A stretch of 64,000 nt of DNA from Proteus hauseri ATCC 700826 (GCF_001654965.1 NZ_LXEV01000018.1:1-64000); one strand, 5' to 3'. Counted from the first letter of the stretch, positions 28,311 to 39,707 are shown. Program-made: numbers and translations. The notes: generated by a model not told the origin, from the sequence alone.

Positions 28311-28520
28311 ATGTCTAAATTAAAAGGTAACGTTAAGTGGTTTAACGAAACTAAAGGTTTTGGTTTTATCACTCCAGAAGATGGCAGCAAAGATGTATTT
28401 GTACACTTTTCCGCTATTAGTTCAGAAGGCTTTAAAACCCTTGCTGAAGGTCAAAAAGTAGAGTTTGAAGTTACTGACGGCGCGAAAGGGCCATCTGCTG
28501 CAAACGTTGTCGCTATCTAA
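28311..28520 (+). CDS. cspE: Cold-shock-family RNA chaperone CspE
   Basis: A 69-residue OB-fold nucleic-acid chaperone and antiterminator. RNP1 KGFGFI and RNP2 VFVHF are intact. The start at 28311 ([13 protein letters not shown]) has GGTAAAC a few bases upstream; a longer reading from 28278 adds residues foreign to the family. Its place next to crcB and the lip genes is the E. coli cspE locus, which favours CspE over CspC. Confidence 0.94.
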   Translation: MSKLKGNVKWFNETKGFGFITPEDGSKDVFVHFSAISSEGFKTLAEGQKVEFEVTDGAKGPSAANVVAI

Positions 28521-28542
28521 TTAACGACTTCTTTGAGACAGT

Positions 28543-28568
28543 AAAAACCCGTTATTTAACGGGTTTTT
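28543..28568 (+). terminator. First terminator after cspE
   Basis: AAAAACCCGTT/AACGGGTTTTT hairpin followed by T-rich sequence, 22 bases past the cspE stop. Confidence 0.88.
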
Positions 28569-28582
28569 ATGTTTCTAGAGCT

Positions 28583-28607
28583 AAACCCGTTATTTAACCG
28601 GTTTTTA
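28583..28607 (+). terminator. Second, duplicated terminator
   Basis: Near-copy of the first hairpin (AAACCCGTTATTTAACCGG then T5), one base changed in the right arm, giving a weaker stem. It lies between cspE and the convergent crcB end. Confidence 0.75.
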
Positions 28608-28619
28608 TGTTTAGAATCG

Positions 28620-28994
28620 TTACATTTCTCTTAATAGCCAAAAAGCAAATGCAGTCATTAAAAATGAGCCAGCTAAGTTTGCTCCCATCGTTCCTAGTGC
28701 CCAACCTATTTTGCCTTCAGTAAGTAGTGCCACCACTTCAACCGAGAAGGTTGAAAATGTGGTTAAGCCGCCACAAAACCCAGTAGTTAACATTATTTTC
28801 CAAATGGGGTCGATATGAGGCGCTTTACTAAACCAAGCAATACCGAAAGCAATAATAAAAGCACCAATGCAGTTAGCTACAAATGTACCTGTTGCAAAGT
28901 GAGGAAAGAGTGAATTTAGGCGGTAGCTAATTAGCCAGCGCAACACGCTACCTAAACCACCACCTATAAATACAGCTATTGCAATATTGAGCAT
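28620..28994 (-). CDS. crcB: Fluoride ion channel CrcB/Fluc
   Basis: Small four-helix membrane protein of 124 residues that dimerises into a fluoride exporter. The pore motif [12 protein letters not shown] and the polar helix [11 protein letters not shown] with the conserved Asn are visible, as is the early [10 protein letters not shown]. It starts 16 bases after lipA and is probably cotranscribed with it. No fluoride riboswitch fits in that gap. Confidence 0.95.
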   Translation of the reverse strand: MLNIAIAVFIGGGLGSVLRWLISYRLNSLFPHFATGTFVANCIGAFIIAFGIAWFSKAPHIDPIWKIMLTTGFCGGLTTFSTFSVEVVALLTEGKIGWALGTMGANLAGSFLMTAFAFWLLREM

Positions 28995-29010
28995 ATTAAG
29001 AGATTAATCG

Positions 29011-29976
29011 TTATTTAACCTCAATCCCCTGAGCTTGAAGATCAGCATGATAAGATGAGCGGACAAATGGACCACAAGCTGCGTGAGTAAAGCCCATCGC
29101 CAGTGCTTGTTCTTTCATGTATTCAAACTCGTCAGGACTGACGTAGCGTTGAACAGGAAGATGATGACGGCTTGGTTGCAGATATTGCCCCAGTGTCAGC
29201 ATCGTTACTCCATGTTTGCGCAGATCACGCATAACGTCAATAATTTCTTCGTTTGTCTCACCTAGCCCAACCATTAAACCTGATTTTGTTGGAATATCAG
29301 GGTGCGCTTGCTTAAAACGCTCTAATAATGTGAGTGACCATTGGTAGTTAGCACCTGGACGTACTTGACGATAAACGCGTGGCACATTTTCTAAATTGTG
29401 GTTGAAAACGTCTGGCGGTGTTTGTGTTAGGATCTCAAGTGCTTTATCCATGCGGCCACGAAAGTCTGGTACTAATGTTTCAATACGAATGGTTGGATTT
29501 TTCTCCCGGATTGCCGCGATACAATCAGCAAAATGCTGAGCCCCCCCATCACGCAAATCATCACGGTCTACAGAGGTGATAACGACATAGCGCAATCCCA
29601 TATCTTTAATGGTTTGAGCTAGTTTCTGTGGCTCTTGTGGATCGGGTGCATTTGGGCGACCATGTGCCACATCACAGAATGGGCAGCGTCGTGTACAGAT
29701 AGCACCTAAAATCATAAAGGTTGCTGTACCGTGGTTAAAACATTCCGCTAGGTTAGGGCAAGAGGCTTCTTCACATACTGAGTGAAGACCATTTTTGCGC
29801 ATTGCCGCTTTAATGCCCTGAATTTTACTTGAATCAGCGGGCAGTTTTATTTTCATCCACTCAGGTTTACGTAGTAGTTCTTCTCGTTCTGTAACGACCG
29901 TTTTAACAGGAATAAGTGCCATTTTATCGGCGTCGCGATATTTAACTCCGCGTTCCATCTGAATAGGTTTACTCAT
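29011..29976 (-). CDS. lipA: Lipoyl synthase
   Basis: Radical-SAM enzyme that inserts two sulfurs into octanoyl groups on lipoyl domains. The 321 residues show both iron-sulfur sites: the auxiliary cluster [12 protein letters not shown] and the radical-[11 protein letters not shown], plus the C-terminal RSSYHAD that supplies a Ser ligand. It works with LipB, encoded 101 bases upstream on the same strand. Confidence 0.97.
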   Translation of the reverse strand: MSKPIQMERGVKYRDADKMALIPVKTVVTEREELLRKPEWMKIKLPADSSKIQGIKAAMRKNGLHSVCEEASCPNLAECFNHGTATFMILGAICTRRCPFCDVAHGRPNAPDPQEPQKLAQTIKDMGLRYVVITSVDRDDLRDGGAQHFADCIAAIREKNPTIRIETLVPDFRGRMDKALEILTQTPPDVFNHNLENVPRVYRQVRPGANYQWSLTLLERFKQAHPDIPTKSGLMVGLGETNEEIIDVMRDLRKHGVTMLTLGQYLQPSRHHLPVQRYVSPDEFEYMKEQALAMGFTHAACGPFVRSSYHADLQAQGIEVK

Positions 29977-30077
29977 AATTGTGCCAGTTCCAGTTATCTA
30001 GAGTGATTAACACGATGTGACTGAGGTAATCAGGGTTTTAAAAAAAAATGACAAATGTTAAAAAAATTATAGCATTT

Positions 30078-30722
30078 TTATTGCTGTGGTTGGAATCCTA
30101 GTTGCGTACAAAAATGCTTAACTAATAACGGTGCTACTTGTGACGTTGTCGTATTCGGTGCAAAATCAATTAACTGCGTCATTTTTAGATCAGAATAACC
30201 ACAAGGATTTATTCGTGCAAAAGGAGATAAATCCATATCGATATTGAGCGCAAGCCCATGAAAGGAGCAACCTTTACGAATGCGTAATCCTAAAGAGCAA
30301 ATTTTATCACCCTTTACGTAAACGCCGGGCGCATCAGCGCGAGCATAAGCTTCTACATTAAACTCTGCCAGCGTATCAATAACGGTGTTTTCAAGAGCGG
30401 TGACTAATTGACGTACACCTACATGATTGCGTTTTAAATCAATTAAAACATACATCACTTGTTGACCAGGGCCATGATAAGTCACTTGGCCACCACGATC
30501 AGATTGAATCACTGGGATAGTTCCCGTATTTAATAAGTGTTCAGCTTTACCTGCTTGGCCTTGGGTAAAAACCTGTTCATGTTGAACGAGCCATATTTCA
30601 TCAGGTGTATGACTTTCCCGTTTTTCCGTAAACTGATGCATAGAATCAGAAACCGGTAAATAGGGTTCCACACCTAATTGGCGAATAATGATTGTTTTGT
30701 CTTGCACCGTGAAAATCTTCAT
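30078..30722 (-). CDS. lipB: Octanoyl-[acyl-carrier-protein]:protein transferase
   Basis: Transfers octanoate from acyl-carrier protein to lipoyl domains, the step before LipA. The 214 residues have the substrate-loop motif [16 protein letters not shown], the Lys in [11 protein letters not shown] and the catalytic Cys in NPCGYSDL. A terminator upstream suggests it starts its own transcript. Confidence 0.96.
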   Translation of the reverse strand: MKIFTVQDKTIIIRQLGVEPYLPVSDSMHQFTEKRESHTPDEIWLVQHEQVFTQGQAGKAEHLLNTGTIPVIQSDRGGQVTYHGPGQQVMYVLIDLKRNHVGVRQLVTALENTVIDTLAEFNVEAYARADAPGVYVKGDKICSLGLRIRKGCSFHGLALNIDMDLSPFARINPCGYSDLKMTQLIDFAPNTTTSQVAPLLVKHFCTQLGFQPQQ

Positions 30723-30824
30723 TTGTAGCGTAATTGTGAAAGGCAGTATAACGCTCTGGCAAATGAACTACCAGATTGAGATGTTTTTTTTCCGAAAGCA
30801 ATAAAAAAATGAGCAGAAAAAATA

Positions 30825-30854
30825 CAAAAAAGGCGCCTAACTTGGCACCTTTTC
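30825..30854 (-). terminator. Terminator after ybeD
   Basis: On the minus strand AAAAGGTGCC pairs with GGCGCCTTTT (one U-G pair, 6-base loop), followed by a run of T residues. It lies 30 bases past the ybeD stop. Confidence 0.85.
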
Positions 30855-30883
30855 AAAATAAATAATTGAATAGAAATAGATGA

Positions 30884-31147
30884 TTACAGAACCATACGTA
30901 CTAATTCAAGTTCACCAAGCTCTTTATATAGCGTTTCAACTTGGTCGATATGCGTTGCATTAATAGTAATAGAAACAGAGTGGTAGTTACCTTTGCTACT
31001 TGGTTTCACGGATGGTGTATAGTCACCCGGAGCATGACGTTGAATAACTTCAACTACTTGATCAACCAACTCTGGTTTTGCATGTCCCATGACTTTATAA
31101 GTAAATGAACAAGGGAACTCTAACAGTTCGTTTAATTTGGTTTTCAT
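30884..31147 (-). CDS. ybeD: DUF493 family protein YbeD
   Basis: Conserved 87-residue protein with a small alpha-beta fold similar to the ACT-like regulatory domains. It matches E. coli YbeD across its length ([21 protein letters not shown]). The biochemical role is unknown; the steady link with dacA and lipB is seen here too. Terminators on both sides suggest a separate transcript. Confidence 0.93.
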   Translation of the reverse strand: MKTKLNELLEFPCSFTYKVMGHAKPELVDQVVEVIQRHAPGDYTPSVKPSSKGNYHSVSITINATHIDQVETLYKELGELELVRMVL

Positions 31148-31214
31148 ATTAAGTCCTTAAAGCAACAGACATTATTGTTGCAATCGATATATTGATATAC
31201 CCAATATTGATAAA

Positions 31215-31248
31215 TAAAAAGCGCATTCCTTAGTAAATAAGGAATGCG
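31215..31248 (-). terminator. Terminator after dacA
   Basis: CGCATTCCTTA/TAAGGAATGCG, an 11-bp stem with a 5-base loop, then CTTTTTATTT on the minus strand. It lies between dacA and ybeD. Confidence 0.88.
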
Positions 31249-31342
31249 AGAGTGTTATTAGGGTAAATATCAAAATGGTAAATGGCGTTAAGCCAATATC
31301 TATATGTTAGTTATATATGGACAGATTTACCCATTTCAAGGT

Positions 31343-32554
31343 TTAGCTAAACCAGTGTGAAAATAATAATTTGATGTAATCAATCATGCGACTGAAAAAG
31401 CCACCTTCTTTTACTTCATTCATAACAACTAACGGGCGTTGCTCAATAATTTGGCCATCAAGTTGAAAGTTAATTACACCAACAACTTGGTTTTTAGCAA
31501 CAGGTGCATGAAGCTCAACATTATCAAGAATATAACTGGCTTTTAAATCTTTTAAACGGCCACGAGGGATAGTTAAGTAAACGTCTTTTTCTACGCCTAA
31601 TTGCACTTTATCCATTTCGCCATACCAAATAGGTTCGGCTGCAAATTCTTTACCCACTTGCAGAGGTTTTACGGTTTCAAAAAAGCGAAAGCCCCAAGTC
31701 AGTAGTTTTTTACTTTCTGCATCACGGCCTTTAGAAGAGTGTCCGCCCATTACTACAGAAATTAAGCGCATATCGCCTTCAGTTGCTGAAGCGACAAGAT
31801 TATAACCTGCCGATGCAGTATGACCTGTTTTAATACCATCAACATTTAAACTTGTATCCCACAACAGACCATTACGGTTAGTTTGGCGAATATTGTTGTA
31901 GGTATATTCTTTTTCTTTATAGATTGCGTATTCATCAGGAACATCGCGAATAAGCGCTGCACCGATTAATGCCATATCACGAGCGGTGCTGTATTGGCCA
32001 GGCGCATCAAGTCCATGAACCGTTTGAAATTGCGTATTTTGTAAACCTAGGCGTTTAACGTAGTCATTCATCATGGTAACAAAAGTATCTTGGCTACCAG
32101 CAACATAAGAAGCCATTGCCACACAAGCATCATTACCTGATTGTAAATTAATACCACGAGTTAATTGCGCTACAGTAACTTGATCGCCCGGTTTTAAAAA
32201 CATCAGCGACGAACCACGGAAAATAGGATTACCTGTTGCCCAAGCTTCTTCACCAATAGGAACGATATCGCTATTTGAAATTTTTCCAGCACGAATAGAT
32301 TGCCCAATAACATAACTGGTCATCATTTTGGTTAAGCTTGCTGGGTCACGGCGAACGTCTGCGTTCATTTCCGCTAGCACTTTTCCTGAATTATAATCGA
32401 TAAGAATATAGGATTCGGCTTCGATACTAGGAACAGCAGGTATCATTGTTTTGATTGAATCATCAGCAAAGCTGTTATGGCTAAAAGCCAGTAATGCAAA
32501 AGTGGTGCTGAGTATGCTGGTTCTTAGTAATTTAGCTGGGAGTGTCTGTTTCAT
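31343..32554 (-). CDS. dacA: D-alanyl-D-alanine carboxypeptidase PBP5
   Basis: Trims the terminal D-Ala of peptidoglycan pentapeptides in the periplasm and helps keep rod shape. The 403 residues begin with a signal peptide (cut near NSFA-DDS). Active-site motifs are SLTK (Ser about 73), SGN in [10 protein letters not shown] and KTG in [14 protein letters not shown]. The C-terminal amphipathic segment [19 protein letters not shown] anchors it to the inner membrane. Confidence 0.97.
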   Translation of the reverse strand: MKQTLPAKLLRTSILSTTFALLAFSHNSFADDSIKTMIPAVPSIEAESYILIDYNSGKVLAEMNADVRRDPASLTKMMTSYVIGQSIRAGKISNSDIVPIGEEAWATGNPIFRGSSLMFLKPGDQVTVAQLTRGINLQSGNDACVAMASYVAGSQDTFVTMMNDYVKRLGLQNTQFQTVHGLDAPGQYSTARDMALIGAALIRDVPDEYAIYKEKEYTYNNIRQTNRNGLLWDTSLNVDGIKTGHTASAGYNLVASATEGDMRLISVVMGGHSSKGRDAESKKLLTWGFRFFETVKPLQVGKEFAAEPIWYGEMDKVQLGVEKDVYLTIPRGRLKDLKASYILDNVELHAPVAKNQVVGVINFQLDGQIIEQRPLVVMNEVKEGGFFSRMIDYIKLLFSHWFS

Positions 32555-32600
32555 TCTGTTTGTTTATTCCGGGAATTCAGGGGAAAAATAGAGACCGATA

Positions 32601-32648
32601 AATAAAATATCAGCAAACTTGCCAGAGTCTACCCTTTAGTTTGCTGAT
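32601..32648 (-). terminator. Possible terminator in the rlpA-dacA gap
   Basis: Minus-strand ATCAGCAAACT/AGTTTGCTGAT with 11-bp arms and a long 18-base loop, then ATTTTATTTAT. The stem is good but the loop is long, so partial termination is likely. Confidence 0.55.
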
Positions 32649-32677
32649 ATAAAAAGAATTAAATATAAATATCATCA

Positions 32678-33655
32678 TTATTGAGTAATGATAAATGCAT
32701 TAATATCTTTAATTTGCTTAAGCTTAGTTTTTATCGTCTCAGCTTGTTCTTTCGATGAATAAGGGCCTAGTTGTACTTTATGTAACCCATCAGCGGTAAT
32801 AATAAGACCTTTAGTATTTAACGAGGACGATAAATCAGTTAGCCAAGACTGTGCATTATTGGCGTTACTTAATGCACCTACTTGAACATAATAACCTTGT
32901 GCAACTGATGTTGATGAAGATACTACCTGTGGAGCTGGAGCTGGAGCTGGAGCTGGAGCTGGAGCTGGAGCTGGAGCCATAGTTACTGTTGGCGTTGTTA
33001 CCGCAGGTGTTATTGACTGTGAAGGGGATATCGGTGTAGTCGTTGTCGCTGTGGCTGAAGTACCTAAATTAGGACGCTCAGGTAGTGCGGCAGTTTTTTT
33101 CTCTATTTGAGCACCATGTGTACCAATACCACTCATATAGCCATTTTGATCAACAACAATACCTTCAATTTGCAATGGTGTTGTTGGCATTATGCGTAGA
33201 CTGTCAGCAACCGCTTGAGTGACCTGTAACTGCTTATTATCAACGTAAGGACCACGATCATTGATGCGAACAACCATTGTACGGCCATTCATCAAATTCG
33301 TGACTTTCACATAACTAGGAATAGGTAACGTTGGATGAGCTGCTGCAAATTCATAAGGATTAATACGTTCGCCAATAGCAGTTAAACGACTCATAGCTAA
33401 ACTATCGTAAACAATGGCTTGTCCTCGTTCGCTAAAATTAGCAGGATCTTGAACGATATGATAAACCGTCCCATTTTTCCGATAGTCTCTATTGGCTGTG
33501 GGATGATAAGGCTCATAACGAGGCTCAGCACCTAATACTCGTTGAGCAGGCACATTCGGTAATGGTGCTGGTTGCTTATTATTTGCGGGCTTATCGATAA
33601 CACAGCCTGAAAGTAGCAATGCACTGAAACCAATCAAAATCCATTGCAAACGCAT
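32678..33655 (-). CDS. rlpA: Septal-ring lytic transglycosylase lipoprotein RlpA
   Basis: Outer-membrane lipoprotein with a double-psi beta-barrel domain (about residues 60-160, holding VKVTNLMNGRTMVVRINDRGPY) and a C-terminal SPOR domain (about 250-325) that binds denuded glycan at the septum. In Pseudomonas it is a lytic transglycosylase; activity in enterics is less clear. The lipobox is LLSGC. The start at 33655 has GAGG upstream; a longer frame to 33715 would hide the signal peptide. Between the domains lies a linker with an Ala-Pro repeat encoded by a hexamer array. Confidence 0.94.
   Translation of the reverse strand: MRLQWILIGFSALLLSGCVIDKPANNKQPAPLPNVPAQRVLGAEPRYEPYHPTANRDYRKNGTVYHIVQDPANFSERGQAIVYDSLAMSRLTAIGERINPYEFAAAHPTLPIPSYVKVTNLMNGRTMVVRINDRGPYVDNKQLQVTQAVADSLRIMPTTPLQIEGIVVDQNGYMSGIGTHGAQIEKKTAALPERPNLGTSATATTTTPISPSQSITPAVTTPTVTMAPAPAPAPAPAPAPAPQVVSSSTSVAQGYYVQVGALSNANNAQSWLTDLSSSLNTKGLIITADGLHKVQLGPYSSKEQAETIKTKLKQIKDINAFIITQ
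32931..32978. repeat. Hexanucleotide array in rlpA
   Basis: Seven perfect copies of GGAGCT (plus strand) and a final GGAGCC encode an uninterrupted Ala-Pro run in the RlpA linker. Copy-number change keeps the frame and only alters linker length. Confidence 0.95.
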
Positions 33656-33665
33656 AGAAACCTCA

Positions 33666-34778
33666 TTATAAACTTTTTGATAATAGTTTTCGGTGTGTAT
33701 GAATTGACATAACAATGCCGAACCCTGCCATTAATACAATAAGCGCAGAGCCTCCATAACTCACTAAAGGTAACGGCACACCGACAACAGGAAGGATCCC
33801 ACTGACCATTCCTATATTAACGAATACATAAACAAAGAGAATTAGCATTAATCCGCCAATCATAACCCTACCAAATGTATTCTGTGCTTTTGATGCAAGG
33901 TAAAGACCTCGCGCAATTAAGAGTATATAGAGTGTAAGCAGTATCAGAACACCGATTAATCCTACTTCTTCAGCCAAAACAGCAAAAATAAAGTCTGTAT
34001 GGCGCTCAGGTAAGAATTCTAATTGAGATTGCGTGCCTTGTAACCAACCTTTTCCATGTAATCCACCAGAACCAATGGCAATTTTAGATTGGATAATATG
34101 ATATCCCGCCCCTAAGGGGTCTGATTCAGGGTCTAGCAGCATCATTACCCGTGTGCGTTGGTAATCATGCATCAGGAAAAACCAGAGTATAGGAATAAAT
34201 GCAGCAATAAGCAGTACTGCAACGGTAATTAAGCGCCAACTCATTCCTGCTAAAAAGATAACAAAAATACCTGATGCAGCAATTAAAATAGAGGTGCCTA
34301 AATCGGGCTGAGCCGCGACTAAAAGGGTAGGAACAAAAATAATCACAAGGGCGATTGCAGTATTACGTAATGTCGGTGGACAAACATCTCGATTCATAAA
34401 TCGAGCTACCATCAACGGCACTGCAATTTTAGCTATTTCAGAAGGCTGAAAACGAATGATCCCTAAGTCTAACCAACGTTGAGCCCCTTTGCTAATATGA
34501 CCAAAAACATCAACAAAAATAAGTAAAACGATACAGAAGAAATAGAGATGAGGAGCCCAACTTTCATAAACGCGGGGGGGGATTTGAGCCAAAACGATCA
34601 TGACCATAAAACCCGTTGCAATTTGCCCCATTTTTCTTTCCATCATTTCAGGATCTTGTCCACTCGCACTCCACATAATAAATGCGCTATAGGCAAGCAA
34701 GGCAATAATACACAGCAGAAAAAGGGGATCGATATGTAAGCGAGTCCAGAGTGATTTTTTCTTGTTATTCTCAGTCAT
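33666..34778 (-). CDS. mrdB: Peptidoglycan glycosyltransferase RodA
   Basis: SEDS-family lipid II polymerase of the elongasome, paired with PBP2. The 370 residues have ten hydrophobic helices. SEDS-type sequences PDLGTSILI and the loop with [19 protein letters not shown] are clear; the Asp in QPDLGT-type context and the late [10 protein letters not shown] end are usual. Ten bases separate it from rlpA and five from mrdA. Confidence 0.96.
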   Translation of the reverse strand: MTENNKKKSLWTRLHIDPLFLLCIIALLAYSAFIMWSASGQDPEMMERKMGQIATGFMVMIVLAQIPPRVYESWAPHLYFFCIVLLIFVDVFGHISKGAQRWLDLGIIRFQPSEIAKIAVPLMVARFMNRDVCPPTLRNTAIALVIIFVPTLLVAAQPDLGTSILIAASGIFVIFLAGMSWRLITVAVLLIAAFIPILWFFLMHDYQRTRVMMLLDPESDPLGAGYHIIQSKIAIGSGGLHGKGWLQGTQSQLEFLPERHTDFIFAVLAEEVGLIGVLILLTLYILLIARGLYLASKAQNTFGRVMIGGLMLILFVYVFVNIGMVSGILPVVGVPLPLVSYGGSALIVLMAGFGIVMSIHTHRKLLSKSL

Positions 34779-34783
34779 AATGA

Positions 34784-36697
34784 TTATTCCTCTGAACCAC
34801 GTGGAGATGGCGGAGATACTGGCAATACAGTGTTGTTATCGCCAAGTAAAATGTGGTCAAGTATCTGACGCGTGAGATCACCCACAGAAGGCCCCGCGCC
34901 TCCATTTTCTAAAATAATAGCAACAGCGACAGTCGGTTTGTCATAAGGTGCAAAAGCTATCATTAATTTATGGTCACGAAGATGTTCTGCCAATTGGCTT
35001 GCATTATAGGTTTCGTAACTAAATACCTGAGCAGTACCTGATTTTGCTGCAATTTTATAAGGTGCATCAGCAAAACTACGACGAGCAGTACCATTTGGCA
35101 GATTAGCAACACCATACATACCATGTTTGGCAAGTTCCCAATAACCGGAATGAATATCACCAATTTGGCGAGTTTCAGCATCAACATAAGGTAACATCTC
35201 ATTGCCTAATTTTGTGCCATAAAGTAAATGAGGGGTTTTTACTTGCCCATCATTAATTAATGTCATAAGCGCTTTTGCCATTTGGATGGGGGTTGCAGTC
35301 CAATAACCTTGACCAATACCGACTGGAATAGTATCGCCTTGATACCAAGGTTTTTTATAGCGCTGTTGTTTCCACTCTCTGGTTGGCATAATGCCATTAC
35401 GTTCTTCAGATAAATCAATGCCAGTGTATTCACCATAACCAAAACGAGTCATCCATGTTGAAATGCGATCTATTCCCATATCATAAGCAACTTGATAGAA
35501 GAAAGTATCTGCGGACTCAATAATTGATTTAGTCACATTCAGTTTGCCATGCCCCCAACGTTTCCAGTCACGGTAGCGTTTTTCAGAGCCGGGTAACTGC
35601 CACCAGCCGGGATCGTGGATCGTGGTATTAGCGGTAATCACCCCTTCACTTAATGCTGCAACAGACATAAAAGGTTTCACCGTTGAAGCAGGGGGATAAA
35701 GTCCTTGTGTTGTTCGGTTGATAAGTGGTCTGTCCGGGTTATTAAGCAGAGCTTGATATTCTGTATTGGAAATACCGCCAACAAAAAGGTTAGCGTCATA
35801 ACTTGGGTTAGAAACAAGCGCTAAAATCTCACCATTACGAGGGTCGGTAACAACAACTGCTGCACGGCTTGTCGTCAGTAATGTTTCGATATAAGTCTGT
35901 AGCTCAAGATCGATAGTAAGGTAAATATCTTTACCTGCTTGTGGTGGTTGTTCGTGTAATTGGCGAATAACACGGCCTCGGCTATTGACTTCGACCTCTT
36001 CATAACCTGTTTTACCATGTAAAACAGATTCATAGTAACGCTCAATGCCTAACTTACCAATATCATGCGTTGCAGCATAATTTGGGTATAAACCTTCTTT
36101 TTCTAAGCGTTCAACATCTTTATCGTTAATTTTGGCAACATAGCCAATCACATGGGTTAATGCAGAACCATAAGGATAAAAACGACGTTGATAGCCTTTA
36201 ATTTCTAAACCGGGATAGCGGTATTGGTTGATAGCAAAACGCGCCACTTGTACTTGGCTAAGGGCTGTTTTTAGCGCGATAGAGCTAAACCGTCGCGAGC
36301 GTTTGCGCTCTTTTTCAAATGCGGCGATATCTTCATCAGTTAAATCGATGACATCTCTTAAGCTCTCTAATGTTTCTTTTAGATCCGCAACTTTTTCAGG
36401 CACTATTTCTAATTGATAGATAGTACGATTCAGCGCAAGAGGAACCCCCTTGCGGTCATAGATAATGCCTCGGCTGGGCGGGATGGGAACTAGTTTGATT
36501 CGGTTATCATTTGAACGTGTTTGATAATCATCATGGCGAGCAATTTGTATGTGGTAGAGGTTAAAAACCAAAATACCACTTAATATTAAAATGCCTGAAA
36601 ACGCGACGACAACACGACGGATAAACAGTTTTGATTCCGCAGTATAATCTCGAAACGGGGTGCGTTTTCTTTTCTTCATCCCATTAGTTGATTTCAC
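34784..36697 (-). CDS. mrdA: Penicillin-binding protein 2
   Basis: Elongation-specific transpeptidase, 637 residues, with an N-terminal cytoplasmic tail, one transmembrane helix (about 30-50), a pedestal domain and a C-terminal transpeptidase. Catalytic motifs are STVKP (Ser about 335), SADTFF as the second motif, and KSGTAQ as the third. The start used is a GTG at 36697; an in-frame ATG at 36679 is possible because no strong ribosome binding site favours either. The N-terminus is longer than in E. coli by a basic KKRKR stretch. Confidence 0.96.
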   Translation of the reverse strand: MKSTNGMKKRKRTPFRDYTAESKLFIRRVVVAFSGILILSGILVFNLYHIQIARHDDYQTRSNDNRIKLVPIPPSRGIIYDRKGVPLALNRTIYQLEIVPEKVADLKETLESLRDVIDLTDEDIAAFEKERKRSRRFSSIALKTALSQVQVARFAINQYRYPGLEIKGYQRRFYPYGSALTHVIGYVAKINDKDVERLEKEGLYPNYAATHDIGKLGIERYYESVLHGKTGYEEVEVNSRGRVIRQLHEQPPQAGKDIYLTIDLELQTYIETLLTTSRAAVVVTDPRNGEILALVSNPSYDANLFVGGISNTEYQALLNNPDRPLINRTTQGLYPPASTVKPFMSVAALSEGVITANTTIHDPGWWQLPGSEKRYRDWKRWGHGKLNVTKSIIESADTFFYQVAYDMGIDRISTWMTRFGYGEYTGIDLSEERNGIMPTREWKQQRYKKPWYQGDTIPVGIGQGYWTATPIQMAKALMTLINDGQVKTPHLLYGTKLGNEMLPYVDAETRQIGDIHSGYWELAKHGMYGVANLPNGTARRSFADAPYKIAAKSGTAQVFSYETYNASQLAEHLRDHKLMIAFAPYDKPTVAVAIILENGGAGPSVGDLTRQILDHILLGDNNTVLPVSPPSPRGSEE

Positions 36698-36716
36698 TTA
36701 CTTACCCGCCAATTTA

Positions 36717-37187
36717 TTATTCTCGATGATAAGGATGATTTGTGGTAATGCTCCATGCTCGATAAAGGCTTTCTGCAACCACGACACGAACCAGAGGATG
36801 TGGCATTGTTAATGGAGATAAAGACCAGCTTTGATGTGCGGCTTCTTTGCAAGCAGGTGCTAATCCTTCGGGGCCACCAATTAATAAACTGACGTTTCTA
36901 CCATCAAGCTTCCAGTGTTCAAGTTGTTCTGCGAGTTTTGGTGTATCCCAACGAGCGCCAGGAATATCGAGAGTGACAATACGGTTGCCTTTACCTACCG
37001 CTGCTAACATCTGCTCGCCTTCTTTTTCGAGAATACGTTTGATATCCGCATTTTTCCCCCGCTTACCCGCTGAAATTTCGATTAATTCCAATGGCATATC
37101 TTTAGGGAAACGATTTAGGTAATCCATAAAGCCGGTCTGGATCCAGTCCGGCATTTTTGTACCAACGGCAATGAGCTGTAATTTCAA
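36717..37187 (-). CDS. rlmH: 23S rRNA pseudouridine-1915 N3-methyltransferase
   Basis: SPOUT methyltransferase of 156 residues that methylates pseudouridine 1915 in helix 69 of 23S rRNA on 70S ribosomes. The SAM-binding knot is visible as LLIGGPEGL and [22 protein letters not shown]. The C-terminal NHPYHRE is diagnostic. Two bases after rsfS. Confidence 0.97.
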   Translation of the reverse strand: MKLQLIAVGTKMPDWIQTGFMDYLNRFPKDMPLELIEISAGKRGKNADIKRILEKEGEQMLAAVGKGNRIVTLDIPGARWDTPKLAEQLEHWKLDGRNVSLLIGGPEGLAPACKEAAHQSWSLSPLTMPHPLVRVVVAESLYRAWSITTNHPYHRE

Positions 37188-37189
37188 AC

Positions 37190-37507
37190 TCAGCTCCAGA
37201 GTTTTTCGAGTTCGTACATACGGCGGCTATCTTCTTGCATCACGTGAACCATGGCTTCACCAAGGTCAACAACAATCCAATCTGAAATACCTTGACCTTC
37301 AACCCCTAAAGGATGTAATCCTGCTTTGCGACAATCATCAACGAGATTATCTGCGACAGACATCAAATGACGATTGGATGTACCCGTACAAATAATCATG
37401 TAATCAGTTACACTTGATTTTCCGCGAACATCTAACGCAATAATATCTTGAGCTTTAGAATCCTCAAGTTTATCAATAATAAATTGCTGTAATTCTGAGC
37501 CTTGCAA
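37190..37507 (-). CDS. rsfS: Ribosomal silencing factor RsfS
   Basis: Binds uL14 on the large subunit and blocks subunit joining when nutrients are low. The start is taken as TTG at 37507, giving MQGSELQ and 105 residues, the E. coli length. AAAGG lies eight bases upstream. A GTG nine bases further out abuts that same Shine-Dalgarno and is unlikely. The core [23 protein letters not shown] (in part) and [15 protein letters not shown] are strongly conserved. Confidence 0.95.
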   Translation of the reverse strand: MQGSELQQFIIDKLEDSKAQDIIALDVRGKSSVTDYMIICTGTSNRHLMSVADNLVDDCRKAGLHPLGVEGQGISDWIVVDLGEAMVHVMQEDSRRMYELEKLWS

Positions 37508-38008
37508 AAGGGTCACCTTTTATCTATTCAGTTAACTCAATCGAGAAAATAGCAAAACACTATTTTAAAGGTATTTATGCCAATAAATCTATTTACTCGA
37601 TGATTAATTCAAGTTATCGATAACAAGAACACCAAGCAAGTTTTCCTGTTTTTCGGCGATTAATTTAGGAAAATTAATATATGCCCAGTTGATGCGTGTA
37701 ATCAATATCAAAAGGCAGGCAAATAATAACTTCCTGTTAGACGACAGTTTTCTTTTACAGTTCCCTAAACGGCCGCTGAGGGTGAGAATAACAGCTAAAC
37801 AACAGCTGTCAATGCTCATGAAATACCTATTTGTTATGTTGTTCGTCTATTACTGGTGCATTATACGACTTAATTTGGTTTTTTTTACTAATAGGCGATC
37901 ATAATGTGAAAAAAAGATGTATTTCCCAATCTTTTGTTAGAAAGAGAAGAGATTGAGTAACCTGAATTGTTTTAATTTATTTAACTGAGAACTTAATAAA
38001 CAATTAGA
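37508..38008. other. Intergenic region between nadD and rsfS
   Basis: About 500 bases where E. coli has cobC. Two overlapping frames of about 71 codons exist (37689-37904 plus, 37604-37819 minus), but neither has a recognised domain or a good ribosome binding site. No cobC remnant was seen. The rsfS promoter should lie near 37520-37600. Confidence 0.55.
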
Positions 38009-38680
38009 TTACTGATAAAGCTTTTGTTGACGAATATAGTCTTCGACACGATTAGGCAATAGATCATGGCAGTCTATTCCCACTTTATGGCGCGCTCGAA
38101 TATCTGTTGCTGAAATATTATAGAGAGGGGTGTCAGCAAGTAAGATTTTGCCGGCAGGTAAACAGTGAATATCTTCTTGTTGATACGTTTGATGCTGTTC
38201 AAGCCATGTTTGCATTTGTGGTGTTTCAAAATGAGTTTGATAACCAGGGCGAGCACAAACTAATAAATGGCATACATCAAGTAAACTTTCCCACTGATGC
38301 CATGTATTAATTGATAATAATGAGTCTTGCCCAATAATAAATGCCAACGGCTGTTTATCCCCAATTTCTTGGCGAAAATCACGCAATGTTTCGATGGTAT
38401 AAGAAGGGGTCGGTTTTTCAAGTTCACGCGTATCCACTTTAAATGAAGCAAAAGGACGTAATGCTAGGCGAACCATCTCAAGGCGTTGTTCTGATGACGC
38501 TTCTGGTTGTGGACGGTGAGGTGGAATATTATTAGGTAACCAAATGACTTCTTTTAGACCAATTAATCCAGAAAGTGCTTCTACAGGGCGTAAGTGCCCG
38601 TAGTGAATAGGATCAAAAGTACCGCCATATAAAGCGATAGCTTGATTAATTAACGGCATTTTATGGTTAGTTTTAGGCAT
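38009..38680 (-). CDS. nadD: Nicotinate-nucleotide adenylyltransferase
   Basis: Makes nicotinate adenine dinucleotide from NaMN and ATP in NAD synthesis. The nucleotidyltransferase signature [12 protein letters not shown] is near the N-terminus, and ISATDIRAR closes the active site. The ATG at 38680 has AAGGA upstream and overlaps the holA stop by eight bases, giving 223 residues. It is about ten residues longer at the N-terminus than E. coli NadD; a later ATG at 38659 lacks a ribosome binding site. Confidence 0.95.
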   Translation of the reverse strand: MPKTNHKMPLINQAIALYGGTFDPIHYGHLRPVEALSGLIGLKEVIWLPNNIPPHRPQPEASSEQRLEMVRLALRPFASFKVDTRELEKPTPSYTIETLRDFRQEIGDKQPLAFIIGQDSLLSINTWHQWESLLDVCHLLVCARPGYQTHFETPQMQTWLEQHQTYQQEDIHCLPAGKILLADTPLYNISATDIRARHKVGIDCHDLLPNRVEDYIRQQKLYQ

Positions 38681-39707
38681 TGCTGACAAATCCTTCTGGT
38701 AATGCTTTTCCACACAGCAGTAATCCAAGGGCACTTAAATCAGGCCAAATAGTCTGACCATAATCTTGTTTAACGGTAATTTCGATGCTCGTTAATAAGT
38801 GTATTGCTGTGAGTAATTGATGTTCTGAAAGTCGTTGTAATGCTGCACTAAATATAGGGCGACGATTTTGCCAAATACGGTGTTGATCAAAAACCTGCTT
38901 TATTGGTGCATTTTTTTGCTCACGATGCAGTGTAATTAACTGCATTAATTCACGCTGTAATGTTCTTAGCAAAATAACAGGTTCAACATCTTCTCTTTTA
39001 AGTTGTTGTAAAATATGCCACGCACGCTGCGTTTTTCCTGCCAATAATGCATCAACCCAATGATAAGGTGAAAAATGTGAAGCATCATTTACAGCTGCTT
39101 CAATACGCGGTAACGAAAGCTTACCATCAGGATAAAGTAGCGAAAGTCGTTCTATTGCTTGTGCTAACGCTAATAGATTTCCTTCATAGCAGTAGCAAAG
39201 TAATTGATTACCTTGCTCATCAAGTGCTAATCCTTTTTGTTTTGCTCTACGAGCAACCCATTGCGGTAATTTATCAAGTTCTGGCGTAATACAGGTAACA
39301 TAAGTTCCTTGTTGGCTTAAGGTTTTAAACCAATCACTATTTTCTTGTGCTTTAGTGAGTTTATGTCCACGTAGAATGAGTAAGAGATCTTGATGTAACT
39401 CTTGAGATAAAAGCGCCAGTTTTTCTGACATTGCTGCATTAGGACCATTTTCAGGCAAATGAAGCAGAATAGATTGTCGTTGAGAAAATAAGCTCAATGA
39501 CTGGCAAAGAGAATAGATTTCATTCCAGTCAGTATTATTATCAAGGGTAAATTGATAATGCTCAGTGAATCCTTGTGTTTTAGCTATGGATACTATGGCA
39601 TCTTGGGATTCTTGGAGTAATAGAGGTTCGTTACCCCAGAGTAGGTAACTTTGGCGCAGCCCCTCTTGGAGCTGCGCGTTCAGTTGTTCTGGATATAGAC
39701 GGATCAT
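38673..39707 (-). CDS. holA: DNA polymerase III subunit delta
   Basis: Clamp-loader subunit that opens the beta ring, 344 residues (E. coli 343). The N-terminal [18 protein letters not shown] and the beta-binding wedge region [12 protein letters not shown] are conserved, and the middle AAA+ lid part reads [21 protein letters not shown]. It overlaps lptE by four bases and nadD by eight. Confidence 0.95.
   Translation of the reverse strand: MIRLYPEQLNAQLQEGLRQSYLLWGNEPLLLQESQDAIVSIAKTQGFTEHYQFTLDNNTDWNEIYSLCQSLSLFSQRQSILLHLPENGPNAAMSEKLALLSQELHQDLLLILRGHKLTKAQENSDWFKTLSQQGTYVTCITPELDKLPQWVARRAKQKGLALDEQGNQLLCYCYEGNLLALAQAIERLSLLYPDGKLSLPRIEAAVNDASHFSPYHWVDALLAGKTQRAWHILQQLKREDVEPVILLRTLQRELMQLITLHREQKNAPIKQVFDQHRIWQNRRPIFSAALQRLSEHQLLTAIHLLTSIEITVKQDYGQTIWPDLSALGLLLCGKALPEGFVSNA

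Noticed and set aside
28994..29011. Fluoride riboswitch before crcB
   Set aside because: The gap to lipA is only 16 bases, too short for the aptamer, and no such fold is seen.
37604..37904. Two opposed 71-codon frames between nadD and rsfS
   Set aside because: They overlap each other almost fully, lack good ribosome binding sites and match no family I know. One could be real, but the sequence does not decide it.
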